Source: DATHWB01 sp041744795 (lineage in GTDB: Bacteria > Actinomycetota > Acidimicrobiia > Spongiisociales > ZC4RG35). Taken from it: a DNA stretch of 6,032 nucleotides. A model generated the notes under the pieces. That model was not told the DNA's origin. It did no database searches and saw only the letters and a program-made list of their open reading frames with translations. A program made the translations under genes and the position numbers. This document shows positions 1-5,467 of the stretch, one piece after another (within the stretch, counting starts at the first letter, position 1; each line of letters opens with the position of its first letter). The stretch lies in NCBI GenBank assembly GCA_041744795.1, contig JBGTKD010000037.1, positions 1 to 6,032 of the forward strand, read 5' to 3'.

Positions 1-54
1 GGCGTCACACAAGTGTCCGGAGCTGTCGGCGTTACTCAAGTGTCCGGGGCGAGC
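1..54 (+). repeat. Two tandem 27-bp in-frame units (9 residues each)
   Basis: Bases 1-27 and 28-54 are a direct tandem repeat with a handful of mismatches, several of them at third codon positions. The core CAAGTGTCCGG is identical in both copies. The units encode GVTQVSGAV and GVTQVSGAS. The first copy touches the window edge, so more copies could lie upstream. Confidence 0.6.
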
Positions 55-141
55 CCCGTTGTGACGGTCCCCGGTGCCATCAACGGCACGCGGCATGTGC
101 CGGGTCGTATCAAAGTCGGCAGTGTCGCAGGAAGGATTTAG
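1..141 (+). CDS. C-terminal end of an unidentified phage structural-region protein (partial)
   Basis: Frame 1 is open from the first base to a TAG at 139-141, giving the last 46 residues of a protein whose start lies outside the window. The fragment begins with two near-identical nine-residue units, GVTQVSGAV and GVTQVSGAS, followed by a Val/Thr/Gly/Pro-rich stretch and a basic end (GTRHVPGRIKVGSVAGRI). Small and beta-branched residues dominate, there is no hydrophobic segment long enough for a membrane helix, and the composition suggests beta structure. The stop directly abuts the ATG of the next gene at 142, so the two are probably translated as a coupled pair. Its place just before the portal suggests a phage particle or packaging-region protein, but the fragment is too short to assign a family. 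Confidence applies to it being coding, not to any function. Confidence 0.6.
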   Translation, partial: GVTQVSGAVGVTQVSGASPVVTVPGAINGTRHVPGRIKVGSVAGRI

Positions 142-453
142 ATGGCCCACGTTCCCCGCACCACGATCCACGCCTTCCAGAACCGGCCGCTTTCGATCCT
201 TATCGACGTCGATACGGCGCTGACACCCGGCGACCTGACTGGAACCGTCTTCCAAGTCGCCGATGTGACTGTTGCTACGTTCGCTCCGACTGCGGGTGGT
301 GCCGGCCTCGAGATCTCGGTGGCGCTGTCCACCGCCGACCTGACTATCGCGCCGGGCGTGTATGGCTGGGAATGTCGCGCGACAGTCGGCGGGGCGGTCA
401 TCGTCATAGCCGCCGGACTGTTCCAGCTGGCCGCAGAACCGACCGCCGCATGA
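142..453 (+). CDS. Small predicted beta-sandwich protein preceding the portal, function unknown
   Basis: This 103-residue protein starts at ATG 142, with a purine-rich ribosome site (AGGAAGG, about 130-136) a few bases upstream. The chain alternates short beta-like stretches with glycines: a 'RPLSILIDVDT' strand, 'GDLTGTVFQV' near residues 30-40, 'LEISVALSTADLTIAPGVYGWECRATVGG' near 55-84 and a final hydrophobic strand 'VIVIAAGLFQL'. The order 'strand, LTG, strand, S..(T)..L..G.Y.W....VGG....G.F.L' resembles the small beta-sandwich modules found at the N-termini of phage receptor-binding and baseplate proteins (BppU-N-like) and in LtfC/p132/Gp6-type actinophage proteins. That comparison is from memory of the pattern and is weak. 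There is no signal peptide or membrane helix. It lies between an unidentified protein and the portal, where a terminase gene often sits in other phages. A decoration, fibre-anchor or accessory particle role is possible but unproven. Confidence 0.75.
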   Translation: MAHVPRTTIHAFQNRPLSILIDVDTALTPGDLTGTVFQVADVTVATFAPTAGGAGLEISVALSTADLTIAPGVYGWECRATVGGAVIVIAAGLFQLAAEPTAA

Positions 454-466
454 GCCAGGAGGCCAC

Positions 467-1720
467 ATGAGTTTCTGGACTTGGCTCACAGGCAGCCCCA
501 ACCATTCAGGGATTACCGCCAACGCCAACCCCGGATCGACGGTCGGCGTACCCGACTGGAACCCTGGCGACCCAGACGGTTTGGACGCGTCATCGTTCGA
601 TGAGCCGGTGGAGGTTCGCTCCCTCCCCCGCGTGTCGGCGTCCCCCTGGTCCGGGTGGCCCGCCGAATGGTCAACCCCTAACTGGGACTTCGGTTCACGC
701 TTCAACGAGCTAGTGGACGTCGCATGGACGTGTCTCGACCTGAATGCCTCGGTCCTGTCCTCGATGCCGGTGTATCGGACGAGAAACGGCGAGATCATCG
801 AACCGCCGGCCTGGATGGGCAACCCTGACCCGTCGATCTACACGTCATGGCATGAGTTCGCCAAGCAACTGTTCTGGGACTACCAGCAGGGTGAGGCGTT
901 CGTTCTGCCGATGACGTTCTTCGCTGACGGGTTCCCGCAGACGTTCCGGGTGATCCCACCGTGGATGGTGGACGTCGACCTCGCGCGAGGACGTCGCACC
1001 TACCGGCTGGGCGGTTCCACCGGTCCCGACGTCACCGACGACATTCTGCATATCAGGTACAAGTCGACAACTGACGGCTCGCGCGGGGTCGGCCCGTTGG
1101 AGTCTGCCGGCGCACGGATGCTCACAGCGGGGGTTCTCGCCAAGTATGTGCGGGAGATCGCCACGTCGGGCGGCGTTCCTCACTACACCCTCGAGACCGA
1201 AGATTCGCTCACCACAGAAGACGCCCAGGACCTCCTCAACCAGTGGATGGCATCACGGGTCCACAACCTCGGAGCTCCCGCCGTGCTGGATTCCGGGGCG
1301 GCACTAAAAACACATCAGGCGATGTCACCGAAGGACATGGCGATGCTGGAGATCTCACAGTTCACCGAGTCCCGTATCGCGGTGATGCTGGGTGTACCCC
1401 CGTTCCTGGTCGGCCTGCCGTCCGGTGGCGATTCGATGACCTACTCGAACGTGTCATCACTGTTCGACTTCCACGATCGCGCGTCGCTCCGCCCGAAAGC
1501 CGCTCACGTCATGGCCGCCCTGTCGGGGTGGGCGCTCGCGCGAGGTCAGACCGCCGAACTCAATCGTGACGAATACACCCGCCCCGCTTTCAACGAACGA
1601 GCCGAATCGCTGGTGAAACTGGTCGAGGCCGGGATCATGACGGTCGAAGAGGCCCGCCGAGGGGAACGGCTCACCGGGGACGCACCCACTACCGCTCTCA
1701 CAGGAGGCGACCTTCCATGA
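467..1720 (+). CDS. Phage portal protein (HK97 family)
   Basis: Portal proteins form the dodecameric ring at one capsid vertex through which DNA is packaged and ejected, and they nucleate prohead assembly. The 417-residue length fits the HK97-type portal family. After a Gly/Pro/Trp/Asp-rich N-terminal stretch (residues 1-75) come the family's usual segments: 'VAWTCLDLNASVLSSMPVY' (85-103), the aromatic 'WHEFAKQLFWDYQQGEAFVLP' region (128-148), 'DDILHIRY' (191-198), 'GVGPLESAG' (207-215), and the strongly typical 'GVPPFLVGLPSGGDSMTYSN' (309-328) with 'SLRPKAAHVMAALS' just beyond, the region of the clip/stem helix and crown. The C-terminal 'EAGIMTVEEARRGERL' is also standard. ATG 467 has an excellent ribosome site, AGGAGG at 457-462. 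The stop overlaps the protease start as ATGA. Family assignment is secure; the exact host group is not. Confidence 0.96.
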   Translation: MSFWTWLTGSPNHSGITANANPGSTVGVPDWNPGDPDGLDASSFDEPVEVRSLPRVSASPWSGWPAEWSTPNWDFGSRFNELVDVAWTCLDLNASVLSSMPVYRTRNGEIIEPPAWMGNPDPSIYTSWHEFAKQLFWDYQQGEAFVLPMTFFADGFPQTFRVIPPWMVDVDLARGRRTYRLGGSTGPDVTDDILHIRYKSTTDGSRGVGPLESAGARMLTAGVLAKYVREIATSGGVPHYTLETEDSLTTEDAQDLLNQWMASRVHNLGAPAVLDSGAALKTHQAMSPKDMAMLEISQFTESRIAVMLGVPPFLVGLPSGGDSMTYSNVSSLFDFHDRASLRPKAAHVMAALSGWALARGQTAELNRDEYTRPAFNERAESLVKLVEAGIMTVEEARRGERLTGDAPTTALTGGDLP

Positions 1721-2328
1721 GTTTCATTGACCCCGCCGAGACCTTCGTTCGTAACGATTCGGTACTCGCTGACATTGACATGAAGCAACGCCTCATCGAC
1801 CTGATCGCCGTCCCCTGGGATCAGGAGGCCGAAGTGCCGTGGCGTGGCGAGGTGTGGCGTGAAGTGTTCCGGCGTGGAGCGTTCGACGGCCTGGAGGATT
1901 CTGTGGGCCGTGTCCGGGTGAACCGGGAGCATGTGATGGGAAATACGGTCGGCAAGCTCGTCTTCGTCGACTCCCAGGCCGAGGCCGGGCTTATAGCGCG
2001 GGCGAAGATCGCCATGACCGACCGGGGAGACGAAACCCTCGCCCTCGCCGCAGAAGACATGATCTCACCCTCAGTCGGCTACCGCATCAAGGCCCCCGAT
2101 GACATTCGGGTGATGCGCCGTACCCGACTCCGTGAAGTTCTCCGAGCGTTCCTCGATCATTTGAGTCTGGTTGAGGCGCCGGCGTTTGCAGGTGCCCAAG
2201 TGCTGGCTGTTCGTGCGGATCAGTCGGGCCCGGCGGCGGAAGCGTCGCCCCAAGCACAAATCTTGGATGAGGCGTGGGCTGATCCCGCATATCTGCGGGC
2301 GTTGGAACGCCTCAACCATTCGGCCTAG
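1717..2328 (+). CDS. Prohead maturation protease (HK97 gp4-like, peptidase S78/U35 family)
   Basis: This serine protease is packaged inside the prohead, where it removes the delta domain of the major capsid protein and then degrades itself before DNA packaging. At 203 residues it has the usual length. Family signatures are visible: the 'PW.GEVWREVFRRGAF' strand-helix (41-55), the candidate catalytic histidine H72 in 'VNREHVMGNTVGK', the candidate nucleophile S119 (or S117) in 'SPSVGYR', and 'LDHLSLVEAPAFAGAQV' (146-162), the typical 'LxEVSLVxxPA' element, with E153 or D147 as possible third member. A linker follows, then a short amphipathic C-terminal helix (183-203). The start ATG overlaps the portal stop by four bases and has AGGAGG at 1702-1707. 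Location directly before the capsid gene fits the portal-protease-capsid order. The catalytic assignments come from motif position only. Confidence 0.93.
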   Translation: MSFIDPAETFVRNDSVLADIDMKQRLIDLIAVPWDQEAEVPWRGEVWREVFRRGAFDGLEDSVGRVRVNREHVMGNTVGKLVFVDSQAEAGLIARAKIAMTDRGDETLALAAEDMISPSVGYRIKAPDDIRVMRRTRLREVLRAFLDHLSLVEAPAFAGAQVLAVRADQSGPAAEASPQAQILDEAWADPAYLRALERLNHSA

Positions 2329-2349
2329 AGCGTAGGTCGAGCCTTTCAA

Positions 2350-2366
2350 GTCGCCGAGCGGGCGAC
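2350..2366 (+). other. Small GC-rich hairpin between protease and capsid genes
   Basis: GTCGCC at 2350-2355 pairs perfectly with GGCGAC at 2361-2366 around a five-base GAGCG loop, in the 68-base gap before the capsid start. It is not followed at once by a T run (only a CTATTT about 14 bases on), so it looks more like a weak terminator, RNA-processing element or mRNA-stabilising 5' hairpin than a classical terminator. A six-pair stem could also arise by chance. Confidence 0.4.
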
Positions 2367-2396
2367 GGTCCCTCCCGTATCTATTTAGGAGCAACC

Positions 2397-3614
2397 ATGT
2401 CCGCATTGGACACTGTCATCCGCAAGCTCGAAGGTGAGCTTGACGAGAAGAAGTCGGCATACGAGGCCATCCTCGGTCACGTCGACAAGGAAAATCGCGA
2501 GCCTAACGAGTCCGAAAAGTCGACCCTCGGTGCGTTGACGAACCGCATGAAGGAGATCAACGAGTCTCTGGAAGGCTACGACGCCACCGACAAGGTGATC
2601 GGTCAGTTCAGCACTCGCGCGAAGCAGCTCGACCTGGCGATCTCTACCCGGCGTGCAGCCCCCGACGGGGTCGAGTACCGGTCCGCCGGTGCGTACGCCC
2701 TCGATGCGTACAAGTCGGCTCTCGGCGATCGTACGGCATCGGAACGCCTCGAGGTGTTCCATCGTGCCGCCGCGCATCAGAAGACGACGGACAACCTGGG
2801 AGTCATCCCAGACCCCATCGTTGGTGGAGTCGTCAACTTCATCGACGCTGCCCGGCCGATGGTGCAGGCGGTTGGACCCCAGCCGCTCCCCGGAGCGACC
2901 TGGCACCGCCCGAAGGTCTCACAGAACACGTTGGTGGATGTTCAGGGTGCCGCTGGTGCGGCCGCAGATGAGAAGTTGGAACTGGTCAGCCAGAAGATGA
3001 CGATCACCCGCCTCACGGCCAACGCCGTGACCTATGGCGGTTACGTCAACGTCTCCCGGCAGAACATCGACTTCTCGAACGGTCAGATCATGGACATCAT
3101 CATCCAGGATCTCGCAGCGCAGTACGCCATCCAGACCGAAGCCGCTCTCGGCGCCGAGCTGGACGCATCAACTGCCGTCGCAGTCGGATACGGTGCCTCA
3201 CCGACCGCTGCGACCGTGCGTGCGGCCCTGTGGTCTGCTGTCGGCGACATCTACGCGGTGACGAAGGGCATGGGTCGTCTCGTGCTCGCAGTCGCCCCGG
3301 ATCGTCTCGAAACCTTCGGTCCGCTGTTCCCCCCGGTATGGGGTGTGACGGAGGACGGCGAAGGTCTGCGAGCCGGAAACTACGGCTCTGGACAGGTCGG
3401 GGGCATCTCCGGCATACAGACCGTGATGTCGGCTGGCCTTGCATCGGGTAAGGCGTTCCTGTTCTCCACCTCGGCTATCGAGGTGTTCGAGCAGCGCGTC
3501 GGAACCCTGCAAGTGACCGAGCCTTCGGTGATGGGCGTCCAGGTGGCATATGCGGGGTACTTCACTCCGCTGACCATCGACGACGGCGGAATCATCGAAC
3601 TGACCGCGACCTGA
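2397..3614 (+). CDS. Major capsid protein, HK97 fold, with N-terminal delta-type scaffold domain
   Basis: The protein forms the icosahedral shell. The 405-residue chain has two parts. Residues 1 to about 85 are charged and helical, with hydrophobic heptad positions (L4, I8, L11, L15, then L44, L47, M51, I54, L58), matching the delta domain that acts as built-in scaffold and is removed by the upstream protease. The junction probably lies in the 'STRRAAPDGVEYRSAG' linker (83-98). The rest is typical of actinophage capsid proteins: 'TTDNLGVIPDPIVGGVVNFIDAARPMVQAVG' spans residues 130-160, then E-loop-like sequence (about 163-205), the P-domain helix 'GQIMDIIIQDLAAQYAIQTEAAL' at 229-251, and an A-domain with 'VTEPSVMGVQVAYAGYF' near the end. 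ATG 2397 has AGGAG at 2387-2391. This gene alone has a hairpin in the gap on both sides, suggesting its mRNA level is set apart from its neighbours. No capsid cross-linking residue is claimed. Confidence 0.96.
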   Translation: MSALDTVIRKLEGELDEKKSAYEAILGHVDKENREPNESEKSTLGALTNRMKEINESLEGYDATDKVIGQFSTRAKQLDLAISTRRAAPDGVEYRSAGAYALDAYKSALGDRTASERLEVFHRAAAHQKTTDNLGVIPDPIVGGVVNFIDAARPMVQAVGPQPLPGATWHRPKVSQNTLVDVQGAAGAAADEKLELVSQKMTITRLTANAVTYGGYVNVSRQNIDFSNGQIMDIIIQDLAAQYAIQTEAALGAELDASTAVAVGYGASPTAATVRAALWSAVGDIYAVTKGMGRLVLAVAPDRLETFGPLFPPVWGVTEDGEGLRAGNYGSGQVGGISGIQTVMSAGLASGKAFLFSTSAIEVFEQRVGTLQVTEPSVMGVQVAYAGYFTPLTIDDGGIIELTAT

Positions 3615-3621
3615 TCGCGAT

Positions 3622-3657
3622 TGGCTCCCCTCGCGCGATACCGCGCGAGGGGAGCCA
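3622..3657 (+). terminator. Strong hairpin after the capsid gene (T-less terminator or processing stem)
   Basis: TGGCTCCCCTCGCGCG at 3622-3637 pairs without mismatch with CGCGCGAGGGGAGCCA at 3642-3657 around an ATAC loop, a 16-bp stem starting seven bases after the capsid stop. There is no T run; TCCCCGAAGGGAG follows and carries the next gene's ribosome site. Hairpins lacking a T tail are commonly proposed as terminators in high-GC Actinobacteria. Because the next genes run the same way and show no obvious promoter in the remaining 19 bases, it probably acts as a partial terminator or a 3'-end stabiliser that makes capsid mRNA more abundant than downstream mRNA. The structure is certain; the function is inferred. 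Confidence 0.75.
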
Positions 3658-3676
3658 TCCCCGAAGGGAGAACCCC

Positions 3677-3841
3677 ATGTCCGATCTCGTACTCAACGCA
3701 CTACGTCGAAACCTGGCGATCAGCGACCAGGCCGGCACCGAAGAACGCTCGAAGAACCTCCAGTCGCAGATCTCCAAGTTGGAGAGGGCCGCGAAGAAGG
3801 CCGAGAAGGCCGAACCGGTCGAAGCACCGAAGGAGAAGTAA
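3677..3841 (+). CDS. 54-residue charged coiled-coil protein after the capsid gene, function unknown
   Basis: A short reading frame runs from ATG 3677 to TAA 3839-3841, preceded by AGGGAG at 3665-3670 with six bases of spacing. The protein starts with a short hydrophobic helix (MSDLVLNALRRNLAIS), then has a predicted coiled coil with hydrophobic positions L28, I32, L35, A39 and A42, and ends in a Lys/Glu/Ala/Pro-rich tail (KKAEKAEPVEAPKEK). It fits snugly between the capsid gene and the next gene, three bases from the latter's start, and its own 3' end carries that gene's ribosome site (AGGAG, 3831-3835). Small genes at this position are common in actinophages. A capsid-associated or assembly-helper role is a guess from position; no family is recognised. 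Confidence 0.8.
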   Translation: MSDLVLNALRRNLAISDQAGTEERSKNLQSQISKLERAAKKAEKAEPVEAPKEK

Positions 3842-3844
3842 CCA

Positions 3845-4156
3845 ATGGTCACCACACTCAGACTGCGGGATCACCTCGGACGGGATCTCGTCAACGCCAC
3901 CCCCGGCACCAGCGATGCCACCGACACCATCGGACGATCCGTCATCGCCGACAACAAGGACTTCATGGGTCGTACCCTCATGGGCACCACCTGGGCGATC
4001 TCTACCGCCTATGCGGCCGGTGACTACACCGAGCTGTCGACAGGTGAGCTGTTGAAGGTCACCGTGGCTGGAACGTCGCACGGTGCCACCGAACCGACCG
4101 CCCCCGGCTACGGCGAGACGGTCACTGACGGCACGGTCACCTGGATTCAGGTCTGA
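3845..4156 (+). CDS. Small phage protein with three D-x-[LIM]-G-R motifs and a C-terminal beta domain; possible head decoration or fibre protein
   Basis: This 103-residue protein has two parts. Residues 1-46 contain three copies of one motif: DHLGRDLV (9-16), DTIGRSVI (27-34) and DFMGRTLM (39-46). Residues 49-103 form a compact module, 'TTWAISTAYAAGDYTE...GELLKVTVAGTSHGATEPT...ETVTDGTVTWIQV', a pattern seen in many phage particle proteins: an aromatic opening, 'YxxGD', 'TxAGTSG.TEPT' and a closing 'TVTDGTVTW'. Such modules are usually taken to be small beta folds at the particle surface, sometimes likened to carbohydrate-binding modules. From memory, the N-terminal half resembles a small family in mycobacteriophage-like genomes. 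The gene follows the small coiled-coil gene by three bases and precedes the connector gene by three bases. Head decoration or a head fibre is a reasonable but unproven role. Confidence 0.85.
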   Translation: MVTTLRLRDHLGRDLVNATPGTSDATDTIGRSVIADNKDFMGRTLMGTTWAISTAYAAGDYTELSTGELLKVTVAGTSHGATEPTAPGYGETVTDGTVTWIQV

Positions 4157-4159
4157 CCG

Positions 4160-4765
4160 ATGGCGCTCGGCGATTCCTACGCCAGTGTTGCCGAACTAGA
4201 AGCCCGGCTCGGTGCCACCGATGACGGGACGTTCACGGCCCTACTCGACTCGGCGTCGAGGGCTGTGGAGACGTTCACCGGACGCCAGTTCAACAAGACC
4301 GACACGGCCACCGCGCGGCGCTTCCGCGCGGTGGACCCCCGTCGGCTTCCGGTCGACGACTTCCACACGATCACCGATCTGGCTGTCAATGTGAACGGCG
4401 CGGCCTGGGATATCGTCGGAGTTGACCCTCGCCCACCGGACGGGGTGGTCAACGGGCAGACCGGCTGGCCGTACTCGGACCTGATGACCATCAGCCGGTA
4501 CTGGCCGAACAGCCGGCGGGCGACGGTCGAGGTGACAGCTCGCTGGGGTTGGGCGGCCGTCCCATCCGCGATCAAGCAGGCCACCTTGGACGCTGCTGTG
4601 GCCCTTTCAACCGGTGCTGGAACGTCCGGTGGGATCGTCCAGGAGTCGATTGGCGACTACTCGGTGACTTACGGTTCGGCGTCGTCTGTGGCGGGGTCGG
4701 TTGATGCGCCGGCAGAGATGGCCAAGGCTGTCCCTTACAGGCGGAAGCGGTTCGGTGTGGCATGA
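4160..4765 (+). CDS. Head-tail connector protein (HK97 gp6 / SPP1 gp15-like adaptor)
   Basis: Adaptors of this type form a ring under the portal and are the first neck protein added after DNA packaging. The 201-residue protein shows the expected plan: an N-terminal helical pair (residues 9-42, 'SVAELEARLG' and 'TFTALLDSASRAVETFTGRQF'), a beta-rich insertion (52-130) ending in 'ATVEVTARWGW', the helix 'VPSAIKQATLDAAVALS' (134-150), and the C-terminal signature 'KAVPYRRKRFGVA' that is very common in actinophage connectors. It starts three bases after the previous stop with no strong ribosome site, so translation is probably coupled. The sequence around codons 50-58 contains a perfect 11-bp-stem inverted repeat, listed separately. 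The stop overlaps the next start as ATGA. Confidence 0.9.
   Translation: MALGDSYASVAELEARLGATDDGTFTALLDSASRAVETFTGRQFNKTDTATARRFRAVDPRRLPVDDFHTITDLAVNVNGAAWDIVGVDPRPPDGVVNGQTGWPYSDLMTISRYWPNSRRATVEVTARWGWAAVPSAIKQATLDAAVALSTGAGTSGGIVQESIGDYSVTYGSASSVAGSVDAPAEMAKAVPYRRKRFGVA
4308..4334 (+). repeat. Perfect 11-bp inverted repeat with 5-nt loop inside the connector gene
   Basis: CCACCGCGCGG at 4308-4318 is the exact reverse complement of CCGCGCGGTGG at 4324-4334, with CGCTT as loop. Twenty of its 22 paired bases are G or C. It lies in codons 50-58 (TARRFRAV) of the connector gene, about 150 bases after its start. No T run follows. It could slow translation, attenuate read-through transcription, or simply reflect Arg/Ala-rich GC-rich codons. 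Confidence 0.7.
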
Positions 4766-5145
4766 GCCTGCAAGGGATTATCGCGCAGGCCCAGACACGG
4801 TGGCCGTCGATGCTCATCGACTCCTGCGTTATCGCGCGGGTGACGGGTGAGACGATCGTTGGCACCGTCCGCACCCCGACCTACACGACGGTCTACACAG
4901 GTGTCTGTTCGGCGCGGGCATATCAAGCGTCTGACGCGATAGCAGGCGACCGGCAGCTGGAGTTCCGTGCCATCCGGGTCCGGCTCCCCCACGGGACGAC
5001 CGGGATCAAAGTCGACGACCGGGTGACGATCACCTCGACCCATGACGGGGCGCTCGACGGGAAGGTGCTGGTAGTGCGAAACATCCGAACCGACTCGTAC
5101 AACACCGTCCGGGTTCTCGAATGTGAGGACACCCAAGATGGCTGA
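4762..5145 (+). CDS. Head-closure (stopper) protein, DUF6093-like
   Basis: This 127-residue protein sits where the stopper lies in related phages, between the connector and the gp10-like gene. Stoppers form the ring that seals the portal channel and offers a docking surface for the tail. The N-terminal amphipathic helix 'LQGIIAQAQTRWPSML' is followed by a beta-rich body: 'DSCVIARVTG', 'TVYTGVCSARAY', 'LEFRAIRVRLPHGTTGIKVDDRVTI' and 'GKVLVVRNIRTDSYNTVRVLECED'. The layout 'helix, M.D.C.I.R.T, ... Y.G.C, ... vrlP....i...D.v.i, ... v....t....R.l.ce' fits my memory of actinophage proteins labelled DUF6093/head closure. The start overlaps the connector stop as ATGA with only a weak ribosome site, so coupled translation is likely. 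The exact family name could not be checked. Confidence 0.83.
   Translation: MSLQGIIAQAQTRWPSMLIDSCVIARVTGETIVGTVRTPTYTTVYTGVCSARAYQASDAIAGDRQLEFRAIRVRLPHGTTGIKVDDRVTITSTHDGALDGKVLVVRNIRTDSYNTVRVLECEDTQDG
5125..5128 (+). promoter_or_regulatory. Ribosome binding site that decides the start of the gp10-like gene
   Basis: GAGG at 5125-5128 lies nine bases before ATG 5138. It overlaps the alternative in-frame GTG at 5123, so that GTG cannot use it. This favours ATG 5138, which gives the protein beginning MADFSQIERF. Confidence 0.6.
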
Positions 5146-5467
5146 TTTCTCTCAGATCGAACGGTTCGCTCAGCGTCTCGACCAGGCCGGCGACATCCAA
5201 GAGTTGGAGAGGGAATGGATCAACGAGTGGGCGCCGAAGCTTGCCGCGGATATGAAACAGCGTGCCCCGCGGCGAACCGGCACCCTCGCCGAGTCGATCC
5301 AACCCACCGACCAGGGGGTTGAGGTGGGGGTCGACTACGGCGTATATGTCGCGCGAGGGACATCACATATGGCACCCCAGCCCTTTGATGTGCAGGCCAT
5401 TCAGTCGACGCTCCCTCGCGCGGCTGACGGTGCTGCCAAGTTGGCGATCGACAAGCTCAGACTATGA
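5138..5467 (+). CDS. HK97 gp10-like neck / tail-completion protein
   Basis: With ATG 5138 as start the protein has 109 residues, the usual size for the HK97 gp10-like family, whose members act at the head-tail interface. The N-terminal helices (residues 4-41) lead into the family's signature: 'APRRTGTLAESIQPT' (43-57), 'GVEVGVDYGVYVARGTSHMAPQPF' split over residues 60-83, and the closing helix 'AIQSTLPRAADGAAKLAIDKL' (87-107). The 'RRTGxLxxSI' and 'YxxxVxxGTxxMxPxPF' elements are the strongest evidence. It overlaps the stopper gene by eight bases and the tail terminator by four (ATGA), so the trio is translationally linked. A GTG at 5123 would add five residues but is less likely because of the ribosome-site position. 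Confidence 0.92.
   Translation: MADFSQIERFAQRLDQAGDIQELEREWINEWAPKLAADMKQRAPRRTGTLAESIQPTDQGVEVGVDYGVYVARGTSHMAPQPFDVQAIQSTLPRAADGAAKLAIDKLRL

Noticed and set aside
70..108. Competing short stems (GTGCC/GGCAC and CGGCAC/GTGCCG) near the end of the first gene
   Set aside because: Five- to six-pair alternatives within coding sequence, without T run or gene boundary, are not convincing.
466..1726. Identical ten bases CATGAGTTTC at the starts of both portal and protease genes, giving MSF at both N-termini
   Set aside because: The match ends right away on both sides and is short; coincidence is the simplest explanation.
3013..3030. Seven-pair stem TCACGGC / GCCGTGA with a CAAC loop inside the capsid gene
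   Set aside because: Short stems like this are expected by chance in GC-rich coding DNA, and nothing else at the site suggests a function.
3621..4055. A 144-codon plus-strand frame running through the hairpin and across the two small genes
   Set aside because: It begins within the hairpin at a TTG, has no ribosome site, and is out of frame with the two small genes, both of which have good ribosome sites or conserved-looking motifs.
5123..5137. GTG 5123 as start of the gp10-like gene
   Set aside because: The only good ribosome site, GAGG at 5125-5128, overlaps this codon and is correctly spaced for ATG 5138 instead.
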